Source: Lujinxingia sediminis
GTDB taxonomy: Bacteria > Myxococcota_A > Bradymonadia > Bradymonadales > Bradymonadaceae
Length of the DNA: 64,000 bases
Direction of reading: 5' to 3'
Assembly (NCBI RefSeq): GCF_004005565.1
Contig: NZ_SADD01000001.1
Span: forward strand, 1-64,000
Part shown: one piece after another, positions 1 through 8,111 of the stretch
How the letters are laid out: each line of letters begins with the position of its first letter
Position numbering within the stretch: the stretch's first letter is position 1
Made by a program: the position numbers and the translations under genes
Notes under the pieces: generated by a model
Seen by the model: only the letters and a program-made list of their open reading frames with translations
Databases searched by the model: none
Told to the model about the DNA's origin: nothing

Positions 1-1
1 C

Positions 2-85
2 GACCCCTGGGAGGCGGGACTGGCGGCGAATTACGTGCCCCACAGCTCGGACAGCGCGACCGGGGTCGACGCACTGGCCGGATAA
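2..85 (+). CDS. possible 3' end of a gene entering from the left
   Basis: Frame 2 is open from the first base and stops with TAA at 83-85, giving 27 residues that begin DPWEAGLAANYVPHS and end GVDALAG. Composition looks protein-like, and the stretch before the stop is GC-rich whereas the DNA after it drops into repeat-containing intergenic sequence. There is too little sequence to assign a family. Frame 1 is also open (to a TAA just downstream) but gives an Arg/Gly-rich, less convincing peptide. Confidence 0.3.
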   Translation, partial: DPWEAGLAANYVPHSSDSATGVDALAG

Positions 86-866
86 GTCGTTAAATGTTCT
101 TTTCGGCGAAGAGGGCGAAGACGTTGTGCCTGGATTTCAGATGCCGTAGGCCTCTTCAAACATTCCCGAAATCACGCGTATCAGCGAGGCTTCGCTCCTT
201 TAGAAAGCGCTGGCGAGCGTGGACCGCTTACGCGGTTCGGACGATACGCCCGGGAGTGCCGAGTTCGCGCTGAAGACGCGTGGGGGCCTGGCTCTGCCCG
301 GCCTGGCGCGTTGAGGTCGTGTTAGGCGGCCACACACGTGACGTATCACCGGCATCATGCCGACGGGCTGACCTGAGACCGCGCAACATGGATTATCAGA
401 CAGCCGTTTCCTCCCATCACACTCCATTCAACGGTGGTCGTGCGTAGTGATTGCCAGGCGTTGCTCACGAGAAACGTCGCGATCCCCGCATGAATACGTG
501 CTTTGAGGCGACCCTCGGTTATTTTGTAGATGACCGACGGTCGTGCTTTGAGGCAACCCTCGGTTGTTTTGTAGATGACCGAGGGTCCTGACTGACGCGA
601 GGGTCCTGACTGACGGTCGGGTTGCGAATTGGATTTCACACGCCCCTCGGTTGCTACGCCTGGGACGGGTTGTCGCGGGGCATTCTACGTCTTCGAGAAA
701 GCCGCTGTTTCTTCGGCTCGAGACTGGCGTCTACGTGAACGCGGTAGCCATGACCGCATACGGGTTGACATTTAGGTGGGTGAGGGGTGACGCAGCCACA
801 TGGCCGACACTCGCGCTGCTTGTGGGTTAAGACCGAGACCGGTGGAGATTTGCTGAGGGGGGAAGA
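86..866. other. intergenic region with repeats, no convincing gene
   Basis: About 780 bases with no convincing gene. Minus-strand open frames here are Arg/Pro/Ser-rich and read through repeats, so I treat them as chance. The region holds a 45-bp tandem duplication (497-586) built on GACC..GGTC palindromes and, at its right end, the ribosome-binding site of the lipoprotein gene that starts at 867. Confidence 0.5.
497..618. repeat. GACC-NNN-GGTC repeat cluster A with 45-bp tandem duplication
   Basis: Two 45-bp copies, 497-541 and 542-586, differ at only a few positions. Each contains two palindromic cores: GACCCTCGGTT (510) and GACCGACGGTC (532), then AACCCTCGGTT (555) and GACCGAGGGTC (577). 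Core-to-core spacing is 22, 23, 22 bp. A further 18-bp period follows, where GAGGGTCCTGACTGAC occurs at 581 and again at 599. This is the same core family as the large array near 50 kb. Confidence 0.8.
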
Positions 867-1577
867 ATGCGACAGACGCGATGGCTGGCAAGGGGGGGAT
901 TTGCGTGTGCGACCGTGCTGGTGTTGGTGGGATGCGGATCCGGGCAAGAAGAGATGGCCCGCCGCGTCTTTGAGAGTCGCGTCGCCCGGGTTTCCGTCAA
1001 CGTAGAACGCAATGAGGTTCACGTCTTCGGCTCCGACCAGACGAGCGGTGCGGTCATTGATCGATGGACTCAGTCAGGCGACGCCTACCGTGAGCTTGGG
1101 GAGGCGCAGGATGGCGATCGCGTTGACGTTGTGGCGAGCTGCGAGCGTAGCGGGGAGTGTCGTGCTCGGTATGACCTGGCGCTGGCAAAGTCGACACTGG
1201 TAGATGTGGCGATGCAGCAGGGCAATCTGGGGCTTTACCACCTGGGCTCGGAGGTGCGCGCTACGGTAGGGCAGGGCTCGATCGTGGGCAAACATATTAC
1301 CGCACGGCACGTGGAGTTAGGGTTGGGCCGAGGACGCATCGATGTGATCATGGCAGACAGGCCCGAGTTGCTGGTAGTGCGCATCGATGAAGGCCGTGTA
1401 AACCTTGTCATGCCGCCGGGGCGCTACCGCTGCGAGTTCGATCGTTTCGATGAAGCCATTCATCTCAACGGATTGGACTGCCACGGCCGGATGGCTCAGG
1501 GTATCCGTCTGGAGTTGGGCAAGGGCGCATACGTGACCTTTAAGTCCAATGTTAACTACGTCGGGCCCACGCCGTGA
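867..1577 (+). CDS. putative lipoprotein of unknown function
   Basis: 236 residues. The N-terminus has a basic start, a hydrophobic stretch and a lipobox LVGC with the lipidated cysteine at residue 23, so the protein is probably an outer- or inner-membrane lipoprotein. The mature part is rich in short beta-strand-like segments (residues about 40-236) with alternating valine/charged patterns such as VARVSVNVERNEVHVFG. These recall the repeated-strand adhesin-like fold of DUF4097-type proteins, but I see no diagnostic motif. The ATG at 867 follows a purine-rich GGGGGGAAG. It stands alone, flanked by repeat-bearing spacers. Function unknown. Confidence 0.75.
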   Translation: MRQTRWLARGGFACATVLVLVGCGSGQEEMARRVFESRVARVSVNVERNEVHVFGSDQTSGAVIDRWTQSGDAYRELGEAQDGDRVDVVASCERSGECRARYDLALAKSTLVDVAMQQGNLGLYHLGSEVRATVGQGSIVGKHITARHVELGLGRGRIDVIMADRPELLVVRIDEGRVNLVMPPGRYRCEFDRFDEAIHLNGLDCHGRMAQGIRLELGKGAYVTFKSNVNYVGPTP

Positions 1578-2039
1578 AATGTCGTAAGATGTGTCTGGGG
1601 TGCCTCTCGGAGACTCCGAGATTGAATGCATGGCCACCTGGCGCTGGCTCAACGGGCGTATGAGCCTTGCGGGGCACCGACTTCGCTTAATCCCGGGGGG
1701 GCGGTTACAGTCGTACGGGACAGTTGTCCCTGGGGCATTTTTCGCTGCGGAACAGGTGACCCTGGGTCATTTTTCGGTCGACCGAGGGTCGCTTGAAGGC
1801 AGCTCTATGGCATATTGATGCTCGTCGGACGGCCCCTCGGTGTCACATCCGAGCACACCCGTGATGAGCTCCGACCCTGTGAGTACGTACTCGACGCTCT
1901 CAGGCCATCCTTCACGTTCGTGCACGCTGCGCCAGGCTTGGAAGCGCTCGACCGGCTGTGCTACCACCTTCGTAGAGATCCTTGGATGATGGTGGCGGTG
2001 CTCCGCTGTGGTCGCGCATTCAGAGCGCAGGAGAAAGAC
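1578..2039. other. intergenic region with two repeat cores
   Basis: About 460 bases between the lipoprotein and the Spo0M-like gene. An open frame runs into the next gene from 1815, but its codons upstream of 2040 do not resemble the family and the good ribosome-binding site sits at 2028. Contains the repeat pair at 1758-1790 and a degenerate third copy near 1725. Confidence 0.5.
1758..1790. repeat. GACC-NNN-GGTC repeat cluster B
   Basis: GACCCTGGGTC at 1758-1768 and GACCGAGGGTC at 1780-1790, 22 bp apart, joined by ATTTTTCGGTC. A decayed copy, GTCCCTGGGGC followed by ATTTTTCG, lies just upstream at about 1726. Confidence 0.75.
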
Positions 2040-2468
2040 GTGGCAAAGATCAAACTCAGTGAGACGCTTCGTTTTCTGGGAACCCGGCTCAACAAAATTA
2101 CCGGCAGTGATCTGGAGTTCCTGCTCGAAGTGGAAGAGGCACGGGTTCGACCTGGAGAGGCTATTCACGCCGAAGCCCGGGTCCGTTCCCCGGAGTCGGG
2201 AGAGCGCGAACTCACTCATATTTCCATCAGCCTCCGTGGGCAGGTCCAACGCGAGGGGCAGTGGCAGGATTATGACCAGCGTGCCGAAGTCGCCCACAAC
2301 ACTCATCTTCCCGGCGGACATGAGTTTGTGGTGCCCATAGAAGTGCTCATTCCTGAAGATGCCGTGCTTAGCGAAGACGGCGCCACCTGGAGCCTTCGTG
2401 CGCAGGCCGTGGTCGACCGCAGCGTGGACCCACGAGCCGAAGCAAACTTTGAGGTCGTCGGCGACTAA
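2040..2468 (+). CDS. Spo0M/arrestin-like protein
   Basis: 142 residues starting at GTG 2040, chosen because CAGGAG at 2028-2033 is six bases upstream; the open frame itself extends back to 1815. The sequence is a single beta-rich domain: a leading FLGTRLNKITGSDLEFLLEVEEARVRPGEAIHAEARVRS segment (residues about 10-50), then a strand pattern typical of sporulation-control Spo0M and arrestin-like folds. The match is to part of Spo0M, which is normally longer, so this is a short version of the fold. It is probably a cytoplasmic beta-sandwich scaffold; the role is not known. It lies between two repeat-rich spacers. Confidence 0.6.
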   Translation: MAKIKLSETLRFLGTRLNKITGSDLEFLLEVEEARVRPGEAIHAEARVRSPESGERELTHISISLRGQVQREGQWQDYDQRAEVAHNTHLPGGHEFVVPIEVLIPEDAVLSEDGATWSLRAQAVVDRSVDPRAEANFEVVGD

Positions 2469-2617
2469 GCCGCGTGCTTGAGGCATGTTCCCCGGGGGGC
2501 ATGCTACTTCAGCATGCCGACCTCGCCCGGCGAGAAATGACGCACCCGGGTTCCCGGTCATGCGCGCATTTTTCGGGCGCAACGTCGAATCATGGCATAG
2601 TCACGCACGTTTCGTGC

Positions 2618-2650
2618 GACCCTGGGTCAATCTGGAAGTGACCCTGGCTC
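2618..2650. repeat. GACC-NNN-GGTC repeat cluster C
   Basis: GACCCTGGGTC at 2618-2628 and GACCCTGGCTC at 2640-2650, 22 bp apart, separated by AATCTGGAAGT, a spacer that recurs in cluster D. Confidence 0.75.
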
Positions 2651-2840
2651 AAGGGACAATGCCCCCTGGCGGTTCCGGAGAACCGTGTTTTTGAGGCATC
2701 GGTGGGCGCGCTACGCCCACCAGGAGGCACGCGATATCTGTATGCCGACATCGTTCAGAGGATGATGCTTCCGGACGTTTTTTACGACGACGCGTTCGGA
2801 ACGTAACGTCGGTATAGGGCATAACCAAGCCGATTCATGC

Positions 2841-2963
2841 AGCCCTGGGTCAATCTGGGAACGACCCTTGGTCAATCAGGAAGGCGACCCTGGGTCAATC
2901 TGGGAACGACCCTTGGTCAATCAGGAAGGTGACCCTGGGTCGATCTGGGAACGACCCTGGGTC
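2841..2963. repeat. GACC-NNN-GGTC repeat cluster D, strict 22/23-bp alternation
   Basis: Six cores at 2841, 2863, 2886, 2908, 2931 and 2953. Start-to-start distances are 22, 23, 22, 23, 22. Odd and even copies differ: AATCTGGGAAC follows one type and AATCAGGAAGGC or AATCAGGAAGGT follows the other, so the true unit is a 45-bp dimer (cores GACCCTGGGTC and GACCCTTGGTC), amplified about three times. Confidence 0.85.
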
Positions 2964-3258
2964 AACTCTGAGCTCCATCCAGAATGACGCCCGCTCGACT
3001 CTGAGGCCGAGTCATTTTATGGCTCTGGATCGGCCCTACGGTCTTCGGCCAGGCACCTTGGGGCTCGTGCACCGCGCCAACCGCATCCCTCCCGACGTGC
3101 ACTCATCCTGTGAGACCGAAGAAGCCAGCCACGAACGACAAGACCGAAGAAACCAGCTACGAATGAAGCGGTCGCCCCTGGAAGCTGTCGCCTATCATGG
3201 GTGGTCGACCCGGGTAGGCCACCCAGGGTCGCTTCCGGTCAAACAAGGGCAGTCGAAG

Positions 3259-4059
3259 TCATCGGTGATGTACACCCATGGTCTCGGTATGAATCAGCTC
3301 CAGGCGCGGGCGGCTGGAGTGTGCCAGCTCAAAGAAGGTCAGCTCCGGTGCCGCTCCGATGCGCCAGGGCCAGGAGGCCGAGCCCAGCCCACGGTTGATG
3401 TAGAGGTAGGCCCCGTCGAGAAAATACGCCCCCACGTGGTAGCGCGCCCCTAACTTCTGGGCGATGCGGTGGGTGACCCCGGGGATGTTGAACTGGTAGC
3501 CGTGGGTGTGTCCGCTTAAGATCAGGTGCGCACCACGCGCAGCCAGCTCCGGTGCCAGCGAAGGCACGTGATTCAAGGTCAGGCAAAAGGGAGTGCCGTC
3601 GATCGCGGAGAACGCCTGGTTGACGTCGGATCGTTGGGTGACATGATCGTCGACGCCCACCAGCTCAATCGGTCCCATCGCGCTTTCTATGATGCGGTTT
3701 TCATTGATAAGCAGTGGGATATCAAAGCGAGAAAACGCCTCATGGGCAGTGTCAGTGCAGGTCCAGTGGTCGTGGTTTCCCAACACAGCGTAGGTGGGCG
3801 CGTTGAGCCTGGCCAGGGTCTCTACCGCCGGCATCAGATCGTGGCGGCTGTAACCGACGTAATCCCCGGTCAGCGCGACCAGGTCTGGGGACTGGCGGTT
3901 CACAAAATCGACGACCTGCGCCATGTGTCTCGGTTTGACCCAGCGGCCCAGATGCACATCGCTGATTTGCGCAATGCGATAGCCCTCTTGCGAGAGGGGG
4001 ACTTTCGGGTGCCAGAGGCGGTAGCGGTTGATCTCGATCGACTTCAGCGGGTTGATCAT
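3259..4059 (-). CDS. calcineurin-like metallophosphoesterase
   Basis: 266 residues with the complete metal-binding set of the family: DVH at 34-36, GD at 65-66, GNHD at 94-97, and a C-terminal GHTHG. Overall layout matches the YkuE/YaeI branch (phosphohydrolases including LpxG-type UDP-2,3-diacylglucosamine hydrolases), but the usual N-terminal membrane anchor is absent, so this is probably cytoplasmic or peripheral. It faces away from the helicase gene at 4291, with a 230-base divergent promoter region between them. The substrate cannot be told from sequence. Confidence 0.85.
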   Translation of the reverse strand: MINPLKSIEINRYRLWHPKVPLSQEGYRIAQISDVHLGRWVKPRHMAQVVDFVNRQSPDLVALTGDYVGYSRHDLMPAVETLARLNAPTYAVLGNHDHWTCTDTAHEAFSRFDIPLLINENRIIESAMGPIELVGVDDHVTQRSDVNQAFSAIDGTPFCLTLNHVPSLAPELAARGAHLILSGHTHGYQFNIPGVTHRIAQKLGARYHVGAYFLDGAYLYINRGLGSASWPWRIGAAPELTFFELAHSSRPRLELIHTETMGVHHR

Positions 4060-4290
4060 CGCGTAAGGCTCATCATGGGGAAGGTCATGCGTCGATTGGG
4101 AATGGGTGGGGGGAATGCCACCTCGGGTGGTTCCGTTCGTTTGGCGGTTGTGTTAAGGGCGCGGCGTGCCTAAGTTGCCCGCTGCCCTCCGAGGGCGTTG
4201 GCATCTTCTACGGCCCTCAATCTGGCAACAACCCGCCGCTAAACCTGAAGATTTCGCCGCCCGCTCACCCGCTCTTTGCCCCGACGGTCT

Positions 4291-5976
4291 ATGTCGTACG
4301 ATCCGAATAATCCGCTCATCGTTCAATCCGACCGCACAGTCCTGTTGGAGACGGCGAACGATAAGTTCGAAGAGGCCCGCGACGCGCTCTCCATCTTCGC
4401 TGAGCTCGTCAAATCGCCGGAGCATATCCACACCTACCGCGTCTCACCGCTTTCATTGTGGAACGCCGCCGCCCTGGGCTACGAGCCCGAGGGTATCAAG
4501 GGGAAGTTGGCCGAGTACAGCAAGTACCCGCTGCCTTCGAACCTCCTGGCCGACATCGACGACTTCATGAGTCGCTACGGACGGCTGAAGCTGGTGGGCG
4601 AAGACGATGAACTCTTTCTGGAGAGCGAGGACGATGCGCTCCTCGAAGAGATCAGTCGCCAGCGCACCGTTAAACCCTACCTGCTCGGGCGTGTCAGCCC
4701 GACGCGATTCAGGGTCGTCAAAGATCAGCGTGGCGTCATCAAACACGCGCTGATCCGCGTAGGCTATCCGGTTGAAGACCTGGCGGGCTACGTCGAGGGC
4801 GAGCCCCTGGAAGTGGCGCTCCGCGAGACGACGGTGGGAGGCAAAGACTTCGGGCTGCGCGACTATCAGCGCGAGGCGGTCGGGGCGTTCTGGGCCGGTG
4901 GTACGGTCAAAGGCGGCTCCGGGGCGATCGTGCTTCCCTGTGGCGCCGGCAAGACGATTGTGGCGCTGGGGGCGATGGCGGCGGTTCAGGCGCAGACGCT
5001 GATTCTGACGACGAACATCACCGCGTTGCGCCAGTGGCGTGATGAGATCATCGATAAGACCGACATCGATCCGGAGCTGGTCGGGGAGTATTCTGGCGAG
5101 GTCAAAGAGATCAAGCCGATCACGATCACGACCTACCAGCTGCTGACCTACCGTCGGAATAAGAACAGTGAATTTGTACACTTCGAGGTGTTCAATCAGG
5201 CCAACTGGGGGTTGATCGTCTACGATGAGGTTCACCTCTTGCCGGCGCCGGTCTTCCGCGCGGTGGCCAACCTGCAGAGCCGCCGCCGTCTGGGGCTGAC
5301 CGCCACGCTGGTCCGCGAAGACGGCAAAGAGGAAGAGGTCTTCAGTCTGATCGGCCCCAAGAAGTACGATGTGCCCTGGCGGGTGCTCGAGAAGAAGGGC
5401 TTTATCGCCACGGCCGAGTGTGCCGAGGTGCGGGTGGAGTTTGAGGATGATGACCTGCGCATGGCATACGCACTGGCCGAGCAGCGTCAGAAGTACAAGA
5501 TCGCCGCGACCAATCCGGCCAAGCTCAAGGTGCTCGATACGCTGTTGGAGAAGCACCGTGGCGAGCAGACCTTGATCATCGGGCAGTACCTCGATCAGCT
5601 CGATCAGATCAGCGAGCGCCTGGATGCCCCGATCATCACCGGGCGCACCCCGCAGCCCCAGCGCGAGGTGCTCTACGAGCAGTTCCGCAAGGGGGAGGTG
5701 CCGGTGCTGGTGGTGAGTAAGGTGGCCAACTTCGCCGTCGACCTGCCCGACGCCAGTGTGGCCATTCAGGTCTCCGGCACCTTTGGCAGTCGTCAGGAGG
5801 AGGCCCAGCGGCTGGGGCGAGTGCTGAGGCCGAAAGAGGGCAACAACGAGGCGCACTTTTATTCGGTGGTGACCCGGGACACCACCGAGCAGGAGTACGC
5901 TAACAAGCGCCAGCTCTTTTTGACCGAGCAAGGCTACCGTTACACCATTGAGACCGTGGGATCGGCTCCGGAGTAA
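4291..5976 (+). CDS. XPB/Ssl2-type DNA helicase
   Basis: 561 residues from ATG 4291 (an in-frame TTG at 4276 is possible). The N-terminal 190 residues match the XPB/Ssl2 N-terminal layout. Next comes a superfamily 2 core: Q-motif region GLRDYQREAV, Walker A PCGAGKT near residue 218, DEVH box near 311, LTATLVREDG near 340 (which carries the RED motif specific to XPB), and motif VI QRLGRVLR near 508. XPB is a 3'-5' translocase that opens DNA in transcription and nucleotide excision repair; bacterial copies occur in actinobacteria and scattered other phyla and are likely repair enzymes. Single gene, no partner nuclease (Bax1-like) is adjacent. Confidence 0.9.
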   Translation: MSYDPNNPLIVQSDRTVLLETANDKFEEARDALSIFAELVKSPEHIHTYRVSPLSLWNAAALGYEPEGIKGKLAEYSKYPLPSNLLADIDDFMSRYGRLKLVGEDDELFLESEDDALLEEISRQRTVKPYLLGRVSPTRFRVVKDQRGVIKHALIRVGYPVEDLAGYVEGEPLEVALRETTVGGKDFGLRDYQREAVGAFWAGGTVKGGSGAIVLPCGAGKTIVALGAMAAVQAQTLILTTNITALRQWRDEIIDKTDIDPELVGEYSGEVKEIKPITITTYQLLTYRRNKNSEFVHFEVFNQANWGLIVYDEVHLLPAPVFRAVANLQSRRRLGLTATLVREDGKEEEVFSLIGPKKYDVPWRVLEKKGFIATAECAEVRVEFEDDDLRMAYALAEQRQKYKIAATNPAKLKVLDTLLEKHRGEQTLIIGQYLDQLDQISERLDAPIITGRTPQPQREVLYEQFRKGEVPVLVVSKVANFAVDLPDASVAIQVSGTFGSRQEEAQRLGRVLRPKEGNNEAHFYSVVTRDTTEQEYANKRQLFLTEQGYRYTIETVGSAPE

Positions 5977-6108
5977 GGCGGGGAGGCGCGGGAGAGGGCT
6001 TGAAGCGAGCGCTCGGGTGGGCATCTTTGCCTCACCTGGGCGCTTTCGAGTATGTCGGATATTCGAGTCGCGATTCAGGCCACGTACTCGTAGTTGCGGA
6101 GGTTTGCG

Positions 6109-6471
6109 ATGGGCATCTTACTCTCCTGGCTGGTCCTGACGATCGCGGTGTGGGTTACCGCGTTACTCTTGCCCGGCTTTCGAATCAAAGGCTTTGGGAG
6201 CGCGATCGTTGTCGCGGCGCTCTTCGGTGTCCTCAACTTTTTGTTGGGGTGGCTCTTCTTCACGATCTTCGCCATCGGCACCCTGGGGCTGGCGGTGCTG
6301 CTGGCCTTTATCACCCGATGGATCATCAACGCGATCATCTTAAAGATCGTCGACGGGATCACCGATAAGGTCACGATCGACAGCTTCGGCTGGGCGTTAG
6401 GGGCCGCGCTGGTCATGTCGGGCGCCGGCTCGTTGGCGGAATGGGGACTTCGAGCAGTCGGGATCGGCTGA
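6109..6471 (+). CDS. phage-holin-family four-helix membrane protein
   Basis: 120 residues from ATG 6109, six bases after GGAGG (6098-6102). Four hydrophobic segments fill nearly the whole length, with LLPGF after the first and LGAALVMSG near the end, as in the PF04020 family (YvlD-like). Despite the family name these are ordinary chromosomal membrane proteins in many bacteria and nothing phage-like surrounds it. Function unknown. A strong terminator follows. Confidence 0.8.
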   Translation: MGILLSWLVLTIAVWVTALLLPGFRIKGFGSAIVVAALFGVLNFLLGWLFFTIFAIGTLGLAVLLAFITRWIINAIILKIVDGITDKVTIDSFGWALGAALVMSGAGSLAEWGLRAVGIG

Positions 6472-6496
6472 TATGCGAGAAGGAGTGACAGGCCGC

Positions 6497-6533
6497 AAAA
6501 AGGCCGCTGGCGTTAACGCCGGCGGCCTTTTTG
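6497..6533. terminator. bidirectional rho-independent terminator
   Basis: AAAAAGGCCGC and GCGGCCTTTTT arms enclose a second short stem around GGCGTTAACGCC. It has an A-run on one side and a T-run on the other, so it can serve both the + strand membrane-protein gene and the convergent lipoprotein gene at 6616. Confidence 0.85.
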
Positions 6534-6615
6534 TCTGCGGGGATGTATGAAACGTCCCGCGAGGTGTGGCGCCGCATAACCTCATGGAGGATCGCGCGGT
6601 GCCAGCATGGGGCCC

Positions 6616-7203
6616 TCAGTCGAAAAGATCCGACTGGTAGCCGATGGTCAGGTGGGTAGGGCCCTGGCCTCCATCATCCCAGTTTGCGAAAAGCCGATAG
6701 CGATCCGAGGCCATCATCAGAGTACCTCGGCGAGGAAGATCCTCTTCCAGGGGGCCGGCCACCTGGGAGAATCGCGCCCGCACAAGACCCGGGGTCAGAC
6801 TGCGCGACTTCAACTCCAGGGTGGAGAGGCGGTCGTCATTAAAGGGCCAGAAGCCCCCGCGAATCACCGTCTGGCTGCCATCGTCATTCTCGATCACACA
6901 TCCGCGAAACGTAGCGTCTTTATGGCGCCAGCCTCCCTCGTACACTTCGAGTTTGCCGCAGATGCGCTCCAGTTCGGCCAGCGCCTCCTCCTGGGGCATG
7001 CCCAGGTGGAGGGCTTCAAACTGATCAAAACCCAGGGCACCGCCTCGGGGCACAAAGACCTCGGGCTGGTCTTCGGTGAGTTCGGTGACTTCCTCCTCGC
7101 TCAGCGGCGGGGCCAGGCGCGCGTTCTTGCAGCCGGCCATAAGGAGCATCATCGCCGGCAGGAGTGACAGAAAGAGGAGACGAGAGAGCGTGTAAGCATG
7201 CAT
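6616..7203 (-). CDS. putative lipoprotein of unknown function
   Basis: 195 residues. Signal sequence with lipobox MAGC, cysteine 25, then a low-complexity acidic linker and a compact domain from about residue 50. The domain begins GALGFDQFEALHLGMPQEEALAEL and contains two further cysteines (in ERICGKL and FRGCVIE), which could pair. The opening pattern, LGMP followed by a helix, resembles SmpA/BamE-like beta-lactamase-inhibitor folds, but this is only a resemblance. Located 29 bases downstream of the ATP-grasp gene on the same strand, so it may be the last gene of the kinase-ligase-lipoprotein operon. Confidence 0.75.
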   Translation of the reverse strand: MHAYTLSRLLFLSLLPAMMLLMAGCKNARLAPPLSEEEVTELTEDQPEVFVPRGGALGFDQFEALHLGMPQEEALAELERICGKLEVYEGGWRHKDATFRGCVIENDDGSQTVIRGGFWPFNDDRLSTLELKSRSLTPGLVRARFSQVAGPLEEDLPRRGTLMMASDRYRLFANWDDGGQGPTHLTIGYQSDLFD

Positions 7204-7232
7204 CGTGAACTCGATGGGAGGGGGCGTAAGGC

Positions 7233-8111
7233 TTAGCTGGAGCTCAGCGCGGTGGTCGCGCGGATGATCTGGCGGGCGATGTCTTTGCCGGTGGCGGCCT
7301 CAATGCCTTCCAGGCCGGGGGAGGCATTAACCTCGAGAATCAGAGGTCCGTAGGCGCTCATCAGGAGGTCGACGCCGGCGATCCCCAGACCCAGGGCCTC
7401 GGTGGCCCTCAGAGCGATCTCGCGCAGCTCGTCACTTAAGTCAACGGCCTGCGCCGAACCACCGCGATGCAGGTTCGCCCGAAACTCGCCCGGGCCGGCG
7501 CGACGCTCCATCGCACCGACAACCTCTCCGGCGACGACGAAGACGCGCAGATCTTTGCCGGCGCTCTCTCCGATGTAACGCTGCAGGAGCACCTCTTCGT
7601 TAAGTGACCACAACGTTTCCACCGTGGAGCGAAGCGTCTCGATCGTATCGCAGCGTATCACCCCCACGCCGTGAGAGCCCTTGATGAGTTTGATGATGAT
7701 CGGCAGCCCGCCGAGCTGGTCGACGGTCTCGTCGAGACGCTCCGCGTCGTAGAGACTCACCGTCGGCGGCACGGGAAGGCCGGCAATGGCGAGATGTTGT
7801 ATCGAGCGGAGCTTGTCGCGACAGCGCTCGATTGCTGCGCTGGTATTGAGTGTGACCACGCCTCGCGCCTGTAAAAGATCGAGAAGTACCAGCCCGGCGC
7901 GTGTCTGCGAGGCCCCGAAACGTGGGATGGCGGCGTCGAACCCCTCCATGCGCAGCCCGTCGGTGCTGATCAGAGTGCCCTTGAGGTCGACCCCGGTGGT
8001 GCAACGGCGCGGGTGTAAGAATCGCACGTCATGGCCGGCCTTTCGGGCGGCCTCCCAGAGGCGACGCGTGGAGTAGAGATTTCGGTTGGTGGAGATTAAC
8101 GCCAGCTTCAC
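7233..8111 (-). CDS. RimK-family ATP-grasp ligase
   Basis: 292 residues. The N-terminal preATP-grasp domain (1-95) is followed by an ATP-grasp core: RCRDKLRSIQHLAIAGLPVP, LPIIIKLIKGSHGVGV (phosphate-binding loop), LLQRYI, DLRVFVVAGEVVGAM, and LILEVNASPGLEGIE with the metal-binding E and N. Closest to RimK, which adds glutamates to ribosomal protein S6, but relatives use other substrates (F420, lysine-biosynthesis carrier protein). The GTG start overlaps the stop of the upstream kinase gene by four bases (GTGA), indicating translational coupling. That coupling suggests its activity is tied to phospho-signalling, an inference. Confidence 0.85.
   Translation of the reverse strand: MKLALISTNRNLYSTRRLWEAARKAGHDVRFLHPRRCTTGVDLKGTLISTDGLRMEGFDAAIPRFGASQTRAGLVLLDLLQARGVVTLNTSAAIERCRDKLRSIQHLAIAGLPVPPTVSLYDAERLDETVDQLGGLPIIIKLIKGSHGVGVIRCDTIETLRSTVETLWSLNEEVLLQRYIGESAGKDLRVFVVAGEVVGAMERRAGPGEFRANLHRGGSAQAVDLSDELREIALRATEALGLGIAGVDLLMSAYGPLILEVNASPGLEGIEAATGKDIARQIIRATTALSSS

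Larger units (their letters stand above)
2469..3258. other. intergenic region with repeat arrays C and D
   Basis: About 790 bases between the Spo0M-like gene and the convergent phosphoesterase. It contains repeat clusters at 2618-2650 and 2841-2963 and a degenerate pair near 3207-3230. Short open frames across it are Arg/Gly/Pro-rich and cross the repeats, so no gene is called. Confidence 0.5.

Noticed and set aside
1815-2039. coding extension of the Spo0M-like gene to 1815
   Set aside because: Residues before 2040 are unlike the family, and CAGGAG sits before GTG 2040.
4453-6024. 523-residue open frame antisense to the XPB helicase
   Set aside because: Same reason: a shadow of a certain gene in high-GC DNA.
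6109-6471. prophage remnant suggested by the holin family name
   Set aside because: The family name is historical; no integrase, lysis or structural genes around it.
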